Assembly: GCA_944324625.1 (NCBI GenBank) | Contig: CALUWZ010000137.1 | Coordinates: forward strand, 1-5,061 | Length of the DNA stretch: 5,061 nucleotides | Direction of reading: 5' to 3' | Origin: an uncultured Mailhella sp. | Lineage (GTDB): Bacteria > Desulfobacterota > Desulfovibrionia > Desulfovibrionales > Desulfovibrionaceae | Shown: positions 1 to 5,061 of the stretch, piece after piece | Layout: every line of letters begins with the position of its first letter | Numbering within the stretch: position 1 is the stretch's first letter | Notes under the pieces: model-generated | Databases searched by the model: none | What the model saw: the letters and a program-made list of their open reading frames with translations, nothing else | What the model was told of the DNA's origin: nothing | Translations under genes and position numbers: made by a program

Positions 1-1509
1 TTTTCCCTGACTGCGCAAAGCATTGTCATACCTGTCCGCTTCGGTGCAGGAAATATGTTCGTCGTCTTCCAAAAAATGGCGGCTTCCCACAAGAACCTGC
101 TTTTTGTTCACAAAGGCGGATACGCCATGAGCAACAATAAAATCAACACGGCTTACTTCAGGCAGGGGCAGATTTTGCTTCTTGGCCTCCTGCACCACGG
201 CACGGGCAACGGGATGTCCGTAATGCTCCTCTGCTCCCGCAGCAAGGGCAAGAATATCTTTTTCCGTTTTTACAGCGTCAAAAGAAATAATATCCGTAAG
301 TTCCAAATTGCCTTTGGTCAGAGTTCCTGTTTTATCAAAAACAATCGTATCAATCTTTGCCAGCAGGTCCAGAGCCTGTCCCCCCTTAAGCAGTACGCCG
401 TTTTTTCCCGCGCAGTGCATGCCTGATTTAACGGCAACAGGAGCGGCAAGCTTCAAGGCACAGGAATAATCAACGGTCAGGGCTGAGGCTGCTCTTTTCA
501 AATCTCCGGTCAGGGCAAAAATTGCCAGCCCCAATCCGAATGTTACGGGAACAAGCCTGTCTGCAAGTGCTGAACTTTGTTTCTGTATTTCCGAGGGATT
601 GCGCAGGGAGTTCTCCAAAAACCTGTTGATCCTTGCCATGCTCGTGTTTCTTCCGACATGCACTGCCTTTATGCGGATTTTTCCGTCCTCAATAACAGCT
701 CCCGATAAAACTTCATCGCCTTCCTGCAAATGCAGAGGAAGAGATTCACCTGTTATGGAGGCTTGGTTTACGGCAGCTTCCCCTGCAGCAATAATCCCGT
801 CAACGGGAATAAGCTCGCCTGTACCGCAGATTACGATATCTCCTTCCGCAAGATCATTAAAGGAAATGGAAACCTCTTTGGCGTCGCGTTCCACAAAAAC
901 CGTTTCCACCTGAGGCTTAAGCAGTTCTTTAAGCAGTTCGTTTGATTTATTTTCCGTCCACTGCTCCAGCCAAGACCCAATGCCAAGCAATGCCACAATG
1001 CTGTTGGCAGCTGCAAAATCCCTTCTCAGCAAAGAAATAAGAACCGCAGAAGCATCAAGCACTTCCACTTTTAACCCTTCCTGCAAAAGGGTCTGAGCCC
1101 CCGCAACAATAGTCGGAAAGCCAAAACCGTAACTTAAAAGCTGCTTTAAATGCGGATACTGCCAATGCGTAGTTACGGCGTTGACTGTTTTAGCCAAAAC
1201 GGTTCCTGCTTTAACTTCGTCTTCTTTGACATTGTCAGTGCGGTACGCTTCCTTGGGAATATTGTTCAGCAAACGGACAAAAGCCTCTTTGTTTTCGGTT
1301 TTTCCGTCATACTCCATAACAATGCTTGTTGCTTTTTGGTTTATGCGGACAGAGCGGATTCCGGGCAAAGAAGCGAGAACAGCCTGCAGATAAACAAGAT
1401 CCAAATAGGGATCATGCAGTTTTTTCCCAAAAAAACGTATTCTGTTCGGTGTCTCGTGACTGATTTTAAAAACATTTTTTTGGATAGGAATAAGCCGTTT
1501 TAAGCTCAT
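1..1509 (-). CDS. FezB-like P1B-6-type ATPase (SCA metal site), 3' part outside window
   Basis: The first 503 residues are present and the frame is open to the left edge without a stop. Residues about 15-85 form an HMA_2-like ferredoxin-fold domain (TPNRIRF near 20, GIRSVRIN near 50, SIVMEYDG near 62) lacking the CxxC of classical metal-binding domains. Membrane helices occur at about 124-143 and 149-180. The A domain (about 190-300) has an intact TGES at 253-256. The metal-site helix reads Y-S-C-A-L-K with S349, C350, A351 and K353, not CPC or SPC. DKTGT is at 392-396 and HP at 432-433. The missing roughly 200 residues should hold TGD, GDGxND and the last helices. From memory, the SCA motif marks class P1B-6, which includes FezB of ferrosomes. 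ATG at 1509 has GGGAG 7 nt upstream. ATPase identity is certain; the FezB assignment is likely but unproven. Confidence 0.92.
   Translation of the reverse strand, partial: MSLKRLIPIQKNVFKISHETPNRIRFFGKKLHDPYLDLVYLQAVLASLPGIRSVRINQKATSIVMEYDGKTENKEAFVRLLNNIPKEAYRTDNVKEDEVKAGTVLAKTVNAVTTHWQYPHLKQLLSYGFGFPTIVAGAQTLLQEGLKVEVLDASAVLISLLRRDFAAANSIVALLGIGSWLEQWTENKSNELLKELLKPQVETVFVERDAKEVSISFNDLAEGDIVICGTGELIPVDGIIAAGEAAVNQASITGESLPLHLQEGDEVLSGAVIEDGKIRIKAVHVGRNTSMARINRFLENSLRNPSEIQKQSSALADRLVPVTFGLGLAIFALTGDLKRAASALTVDYSCALKLAAPVAVKSGMHCAGKNGVLLKGGQALDLLAKIDTIVFDKTGTLTKGNLELTDIISFDAVKTEKDILALAAGAEEHYGHPVARAVVQEAKKQNLPLPEVSRVDFIVAHGVSAFVNKKQVLVGSRHFLEDDEHISCTEADRYDNALRSQGK
916..939 (-). repeat. 12-nt tandem repeat encoding ELLK-ELLK in the SCA-type ATPase
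   Basis: Two almost identical 12-nt units encode E191-L-L-K and E195-L-L-K at the start of the A-domain linker. Only the last codon position differs (AAA versus AAG). This looks like a small in-frame duplication or an amphipathic helix favoured by selection. Confidence 0.7.
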
Positions 1510-1521
1510 GGAGAAACTCCC
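1510..1521 (-). promoter_or_regulatory. Ribosome binding site of the SCA-type ATPase gene, inside a small inverted repeat
   Basis: On the minus strand GGGAG lies 7 nt before the ATG at 1509. The bases GGAG-TTT-CTCC (1520-1510) can pair as a 4-bp stem with a 3-nt loop, which would cover the ribosome binding site. The binding site itself is solid; the stem is short and may be chance. Confidence 0.6.
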
Positions 1522-1530
1522 GTTTTCCCT

Positions 1531-1839
1531 TTATTTTTTCTTTGGGGTATTTTGCAGGGTATGAACTATGCCAAGCCCCAAAAAACTCAAAGCAGAAACA
1601 ACATGTATGGCCTTGCTGTGTCTGACATGTACAAAACCTGAAACCGCAGTAAGGGCAAGGCTGGCTATCATGCCTTTTTTGACCAGCCGTTTTTTGTCCG
1701 CTTTGGAAAGCTTTGAAAGGGACTGTACTTGCCCGTTTACCTTCTCTTTTACTGTTTCTTTGATTTTTTCAATTTTTTTTGAAGTGGCTGCCGTTTGTTC
1801 CGCCGAATTTTCGGCAACAATGCTTTCTGTGGGTTCCAT
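1531..1839 (-). CDS. Small membrane protein with lysine-rich helix and histidine-bearing membrane hairpin, function unknown
   Basis: A 102-residue protein of no family I can name. Residues 1-20 are polar and acidic. Residues 21-55 form a Lys-rich, probably helical segment. Two hydrophobic helices follow at about 56-70 and 77-94, joined by a very short turn. Four histidines cluster at the hairpin: H71, H74 and H79 at the turn and H93 at the end of helix 2. Small membrane cytochrome-like families such as DUF4405 place His in similar positions, so heme or metal binding is possible but not shown. ATG at 1839 has AAGGA 7 nt upstream, directly after the preceding stop codon. The second ATPase begins 21 nt downstream, which ties the protein to metal transport by context only. 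Confidence 0.84.
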   Translation of the reverse strand: MEPTESIVAENSAEQTAATSKKIEKIKETVKEKVNGQVQSLSKLSKADKKRLVKKGMIASLALTAVSGFVHVRHSKAIHVVSALSFLGLGIVHTLQNTPKKK

Positions 1840-1851
1840 AATGCATTCCTT

Positions 1852-2079
1852 TTAGTCTTCGTTGCTCATTTCTGCTTTAACATCTTGGATTTTTTCTTTC
1901 ATTTCTTCAAAACTGCTTTGAAAAAATGAAAAAGTGCGTACAGCGCCTGAAATGACGGCCTGCTGTACAGTTTTATTGGTAGCAAGATAGGCAATGCCCG
2001 CACCGATTAAAACGCCTTTAATAAAAGAAGGGCTTGTTACGGGAAGAAACGGTTTTTCGTTGTTAGAATTAACTGACAT
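1852..2079 (-). CDS. Small single-pass membrane protein with FxKGxxxGxG helix and charged tail (YtxH/DUF6110-like layout)
   Basis: A 75-residue protein whose function I do not recognise. Residues 1-17 are polar. A membrane helix starts at 18 with F19-x-K21-G22-x3-G26-x-G28 and runs to about 33. Residues 35-52 form an amphipathic helix, and 57-75 is a charged Glu/Lys tail. The one-helix-plus-charged-tail layout recalls YtxH, DUF5132 or DUF6110-type small proteins, but the match is by shape only. The ATG at 2079 is chosen over the in-frame TTG at 2085 because the AAGGA motif lies 6 nt before the ATG and directly abuts the TTG. It lies 14 nt after the MamC-like gene and 12 nt before the next gene, so co-translation is likely. 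Its helix motif also occurs in the 244-aa protein of the same operon. Confidence 0.83.
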   Translation of the reverse strand: MSVNSNNEKPFLPVTSPSFIKGVLIGAGIAYLATNKTVQQAVISGAVRTFSFFQSSFEEMKEKIQDVKAEMSNED

Positions 2080-2085
2080 AAACAA

Positions 2086-2091
2086 TCCTTT
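2086..2091 (-). promoter_or_regulatory. Ribosome binding site that fixes the start of the 75-aa gene
   Basis: The minus strand reads AAAGGA here, 6 nt before the ATG at 2079. An upstream in-frame TTG at 2085 would directly touch this motif and leave no spacer. The site therefore supports the ATG and a 75-residue protein rather than 77. Confidence 0.75.
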
Positions 2092-2093
2092 TG

Positions 2094-2414
2094 TTATTTT
2101 GCAATAGGTTTAGATATGCTTTCTTTTTCAAGCAATGTTTCAATGCCGAATCTTGTGCCTGCGGTGACAAAGGCAATTGCAGCAATGGAACCAAGTCCCG
2201 TCCGCCCAAACAGTGATACCGTGCTGACGCCGATGCCCGTGGCTGTGCCAAGTATCGCTGATTCTCTGATGATTTCTTTTGCTGCGTCCTGCGGAGTAAT
2301 TTCATTTTCACGGATTTTTTTAATGGAGCGGAAAGCAGTGAGCGTTGCTCCCGTTACCGCGCCTGCGAGAAATCCGCGTACGGCGTTTGTCGCAATAAAA
2401 GGTGCTTTATTCAT
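2094..2414 (-). CDS. MamC-like glycine-rich two-helix membrane protein
   Basis: A 106-residue protein with two predicted membrane segments: about 11-28, glycine-rich and starting V-R-G-F-L-A-G, and about 53-86. A charged helix at 29-52 joins them. As I recall it, the magnetosome protein MamC has the same design, and residues 29-60 align with its mineral-interacting loop without gaps. The shared pattern is a basic stretch, then E, I-T, acidic-A-A, acidic, basic-E and A-T. The C-terminal LLEKE also resembles VEKE in MamC. The acidic pair D43/E47 matches the acidic pair implicated in MamC magnetite binding. MamC sits in the magnetosome membrane, so a role in an iron-compartment membrane is plausible but inferred. 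ATG at 2414 has AGGA 9 nt upstream. It could instead be an unrelated glycine-zipper protein of the same shape. Confidence 0.87.
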   Translation of the reverse strand: MNKAPFIATNAVRGFLAGAVTGATLTAFRSIKKIRENEITPQDAAKEIIRESAILGTATGIGVSTVSLFGRTGLGSIAAIAFVTAGTRFGIETLLEKESISKPIAK

Positions 2415-2431
2415 AATGCGTATTCCTGTTA

Positions 2432-3166
2432 TTAATTTTCAGCTGTACGTTCCGTTTCTTCGGGACATTCTTCGGCAGTTTCTTTGTTTTGATTCTCCTC
2501 TTGCTGATTTTGAACATAGTCCGTTTCAGAAGAAGATTTGTCGAAAGAACCGAGCACGGAACCCAAGACAGAACCAAGCATAGCTTTCAAAGGCGTGCAG
2601 TTAAGCAAAAGCACAGCACCTGAACCCACTGCAAGCCCTTTCCAAAAATCATGGGAAATGCCTTGGAAAATCTGCATAAATTTATTCGGGTCAGGATTTC
2701 CGTTATACGCTTCGGAAAGAGCTTCATAAATTTCTTGGATTTTTTCCTGACTTAATCCTTTTTTTTCAAGATGTTTGCGGTTGTCGTCTTCATCATGTCC
2801 GTTTTGATCTGCATTTTTTTCCGTGCTTTCCCGATTTGCAGCATCCTGTTCGGCATTTTCCGCTTTCATTCCGATATTGCCGAATGTTTTCGTGAACTCA
2901 TTCTGCATGCGTGCAAGTTCATTGATTTGATTCTGCAGCTGAACAATCTGCGGCATGGTTTCCTGTATTTTGCCGTGCAAAAGCAAATGGTCATAATGGG
3001 GAGCAAAAACAGGAACATTTCCGTAAAGAGAAGCATTATCCTTAGGAACTGCGGAAAAAGGCAAAGGGCATGGAACCGCCTGCATGGCCTGAACTTCAAC
3101 AAAACCGCGTTCCGGGTCATAGCGGTACATGGCACCGGGGTTAAAATTCATTTTTTCGTTGCTCAT
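2432..3166 (-). CDS. Acidic single-pass membrane protein with coiled coil and LGSV glycine zipper, function unknown
   Basis: I do not recognise a named family over the full 244 residues. The N-terminus (1-65) is rich in Tyr, Pro and aromatic residues. Residues 66-98 look like an amphipathic or coiled-coil helix rich in Gln, Leu and Ile. Residues 101-135 form a hydrophilic linker rich in Glu, Asp and Asn, and 137-156 a second helix. A membrane segment runs from about 174 to 195 and begins F-W-K-G-L-A-V-G-S-G. It is followed at 197-208 by a three-fold LGSV/LGSV/LGSF repeat. The tail (209-244) is strongly acidic. The start is the ATG at 3166 with AAGGA 9 nt upstream. The gene sits 30 nt after the CPC ATPase and 17 nt before the MamC-like gene. 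The layout fits a membrane-anchored scaffold or adaptor with large soluble parts; this role is inferred. Confidence 0.88.
   Translation of the reverse strand: MSNEKMNFNPGAMYRYDPERGFVEVQAMQAVPCPLPFSAVPKDNASLYGNVPVFAPHYDHLLLHGKIQETMPQIVQLQNQINELARMQNEFTKTFGNIGMKAENAEQDAANRESTEKNADQNGHDEDDNRKHLEKKGLSQEKIQEIYEALSEAYNGNPDPNKFMQIFQGISHDFWKGLAVGSGAVLLLNCTPLKAMLGSVLGSVLGSFDKSSSETDYVQNQQEENQNKETAEECPEETERTAEN
2543..2578 (-). repeat. Three-unit 12-nt in-frame repeat encoding LGSV/LGSV/LGSF
   Basis: Three consecutive units in the 244-aa gene encode L-G-S-V, L-G-S-V and L-G-S-F (residues 197-208). The codons differ between units (CTT/TTG/CTC for Leu, TCT/TCC/TCT for Ser). The repeat is therefore kept at protein level and is not a recent DNA duplication. 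Confidence 0.8.
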
Positions 3167-3196
3167 GGGATAGAATCCTTGGTTAAAAGTTAATAA

Positions 3197-5061
3197 TTAT
3201 TTCGTATTGTTTCCGTTATAATGAAGAAGCCTTGCGGAATTTGCCAGCACGCCTGCGGTATGGACAATATGCAGCATGCCTGCGGCAACAGGAGACAAAA
3301 TGCCCATGCCTGCCAAAACTAATCCCAATATATTTGAACCTATGGCTATCAGAAAATTCTGATGTACCGTTTTCAGGGTTTGCCTGCTCAGCCCATGCAC
3401 ATAAACAATATTGGAAAGATTGTCGTTTACCAGCGTAATGTCTGCGGATTCCACGGCAATATCCGATCCGCCTTCCCCCATGGCTATGCCGAGATTGGCC
3501 TGCGAAAGAGCCATGGCATCGTTTATTCCGTCTCCTATCATAATAACGGACCGATATTTTTTCTGCAGTTCTTTTACAATCTCCCCTTTTTCCTCCGGCA
3601 TAACCGAAGAATAAAAATGTTCAATTCCAAGCTCACTGCAAAGCTTTTGGGCTGTGGGGCTTTCATCTCCAGTGATAAGGCAGATATGTCTGATTCCGCT
3701 TTGACGCAGTTTGTCTATGACGGTTCGGGCATTGTCACGTATGGTATTGTCAAACGTAACCAGTCCGATCAGTTCTTTGTTTTTGGCTGCAAAAAGAAGA
3801 GTTTGCCCGCTTTCTTCGGCATTTTTCTGCTCCTGCATGCATTTTTCGCCGCTGATGTCTATTTGAAACTCCTGCATCATCTTGGCATTGCCGATAAGAA
3901 TTTCATTGCCTAAAATCGTGGCGCATACTCCCATTCCCAAATAATATTCGCATTGGGTATGAGCGACTGGACTTAAGTGTTTTTCCTTTGCACGGCGGAT
4001 TACGGCAAGGGCAAGCGGATGATGATTGTGTATTTCCGCAGAATAAAGCATCTGCAAAAATGCGTCTTCCGCACTCAGATTTTGCTCCTGCAAACAATAT
4101 TCTTTTGCTTCCTTCAAAAGGGACATACGGACCAATTTTGGTTCACTTGTCGTCAAGGTTCCTGTTTTGTCAAAACACACGCAGTCCGCTTTGCTTACGC
4201 TTTCCAAATATTTTCCGCCCTTAATCAGGATTTTTCTGTTGGAAGCGTTGTTCATTCCAGCACTTACGGCAGTGCTTGCTGCCAAAACGGTTGCGCAGGG
4301 GCAGGCCATAACCAAAAGAACGGTAAATGCCCGCCAAAAACTTTGAGTCAGGATAAAAGTGACTGCCGTAGAAACAAATCCCAATTTGACAAGGTTATTT
4401 GCCAGCTTGTCAGCAATTTCCTCAACGGGCGCTTTATGCTGCAGATTATTTTCCACTTGGCACAATATGCGGGACAAATACGTCTCATCTCCAACATGCC
4501 GGGCACAGACATAAGCAATGCCCTGACGGACAAACGTACCTGCAAGCACACGGTCCCCTATGCTTTTTGGAATAAAATCACTTCTGCCCGTTATGGGGCT
4601 TTCGTCAATAAGAGCATTTCCGTCAATAATTTCACCGTCAACACAAATTTTTTCTCCGGTATGGAATACAACAATATCATTCTGTTTCACTTCCGTTACG
4701 GGAATTTCCACTTCGATGCCTTCAACAAACTTAAAAGTATGATGAGTTGTCTGACTCAATATGTCTGCAATGGATTTTCTGGAGCGCTCGGTAATCCACG
4801 CCTGCAAAAGCTCCGCTCCCGAATTGATCCACAGAATTTCAAGAGCTGTCAGAGCTTGCCCCGAAACAACGGACGCAATGCATCCGGCTCCGAGAAAACC
4901 GTCAAGTTTAAGTTTCCTTTGCTTAAGATTTACAAGGGCTTCTTTTATAAGCGGAACCGAAAAAGCAAGGCTTACAATTCCCAGCGGACTGAAAAGGCCT
5001 TGGCTTATGTTTTTAAAAAACAGTTTCTGCAAAGCCGTTCCTGCCATAACGAAACTTAACA
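3197..5061 (-). CDS. P1B-type metal-transporting ATPase with CPC metal site and TGR in place of TGE; 5' end probably outside window
   Basis: Membrane pump predicted to move a metal ion using ATP. Numbering from the ATG at 5047 gives 616 residues. Visible motifs are the A domain at about 90-205, CPC at 249-251 in a membrane helix, the phosphorylation site DKTGT at 293-297, the N-domain HP at 343-344, TGD at 459-461 and GDGIND at 505-510. Two C-terminal membrane helices end with NSARLL. The A-domain motif reads T153-G154-R155, so the usual catalytic Glu is missing. The frame stays open upstream of 5047 to the edge, and no Shine-Dalgarno precedes that ATG. Residue 1 aligns with about residue 95 of the second ATPase, so an N-terminal domain is probably encoded beyond the window. 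Stop is TAA at 3199-3197, and the next gene follows after 30 nt. The P1B family is clear; the substrate is not. The related CtpC-type pumps suggest a divalent metal. Confidence 0.93.
   Translation of the reverse strand, partial: LSFVMAGTALQKLFFKNISQGLFSPLGIVSLAFSVPLIKEALVNLKQRKLKLDGFLGAGCIASVVSGQALTALEILWINSGAELLQAWITERSRKSIADILSQTTHHTFKFVEGIEVEIPVTEVKQNDIVVFHTGEKICVDGEIIDGNALIDESPITGRSDFIPKSIGDRVLAGTFVRQGIAYVCARHVGDETYLSRILCQVENNLQHKAPVEEIADKLANNLVKLGFVSTAVTFILTQSFWRAFTVLLVMACPCATVLAASTAVSAGMNNASNRKILIKGGKYLESVSKADCVCFDKTGTLTTSEPKLVRMSLLKEAKEYCLQEQNLSAEDAFLQMLYSAEIHNHHPLALAVIRRAKEKHLSPVAHTQCEYYLGMGVCATILGNEILIGNAKMMQEFQIDISGEKCMQEQKNAEESGQTLLFAAKNKELIGLVTFDNTIRDNARTVIDKLRQSGIRHICLITGDESPTAQKLCSELGIEHFYSSVMPEEKGEIVKELQKKYRSVIMIGDGINDAMALSQANLGIAMGEGGSDIAVESADITLVNDNLSNIVYVHGLSRQTLKTVHQNFLIAIGSNILGLVLAGMGILSPVAAGMLHIVHTAGVLANSARLLHYNGNNTK

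Noticed and set aside
831..1016. Minus-strand 61-codon frame, possible sign of a frameshift in the left ATPase
   Set aside because: The ATPase frame reads through this region without interruption and keeps its A-domain motifs, so no frameshift is needed.
1150..1503. Plus-strand 117-codon frame
   Set aside because: It is antisense to the N-terminal domain of the SCA-type ATPase, which reads continuously on the minus strand from 1509 to 1.
2069..2311. Minus-strand 80-codon frame overlapping the MamC-like and 75-aa genes
   Set aside because: It is a different frame inside the MamC-like gene, with no ribosome binding site role and low-complexity charged content.
2116..2583. Plus-strand open frame of 155 codons
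   Set aside because: It runs antisense across two well-supported minus-strand genes with good ribosome binding sites and has no recognisable domain.
3167..3196. Possible internal promoter or terminator between the CPC ATPase and the 244-aa gene
   Set aside because: The 30-nt gap holds the ribosome binding site and an A/T-rich stretch but no -35/-10 pair and no strong stem followed by a T run.
3362..3913. Plus-strand open frame of 183 codons
   Set aside because: It is antisense to the P and N domains of the CPC ATPase, with no sign of a real protein.
3977..5059. Plus-strand open frame of 360 codons
   Set aside because: It is fully antisense to the P1B ATPase, whose catalytic motifs fix the coding strand. 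Its product has a random-looking mix rich in Cys, Phe, Asn and Lys, and no recognisable domain.

Overview
The window lies inside one tightly packed operon. All six genes are on the minus strand, so they are transcribed from the right edge to the left edge, with only 12-30 nt between neighbours. In transcription order they are: (1) a P1B-type metal ATPase with a CPC metal site, whose 5' end probably lies beyond the right edge; (2) a 244-aa acidic protein with one membrane segment; (3) a 106-aa glycine-rich membrane protein whose layout resembles the magnetosome protein MamC; (4) a 75-aa single-pass protein with a charged helical tail; (5) a 102-aa protein with a lysine-rich helix and a histidine-bearing membrane hairpin; (6) a second P1B-type ATPase with an SCA metal-site motif, cut at residue 503 by the left edge. 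No RNA gene, mobile element, CRISPR array or terminator was seen. The long plus-strand open frames are antisense shadows.

The main interpretation (inference) is that this is a ferrosome-like (fez) gene cluster, a locus building or filling a membrane-bounded iron compartment. It rests on four points: the SCA motif and CxxC-less N-terminal domain of the left ATPase, which fit the P1B-6 class containing FezB; the small glycine-zipper membrane proteins next to it; the MamC-like layout of gene 3; and the single-operon arrangement. Gene names for the small proteins cannot be assigned from sequence alone.

A second notable point is that the CPC-type ATPase has Arg in place of the catalytic Glu of the A-domain TGE motif, while its other catalytic motifs are intact. 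The operon therefore carries two different P1B pumps, one canonical in its A domain and one not, around four small proteins that probably act in the same membrane.

The host is probably an anaerobic Gram-negative bacterium, perhaps a Desulfovibrio relative. This is judged from moderate base composition, codon style and the type of cluster, and it is a weak inference. The operon promoter and any Fur-type operator would lie beyond the right edge.
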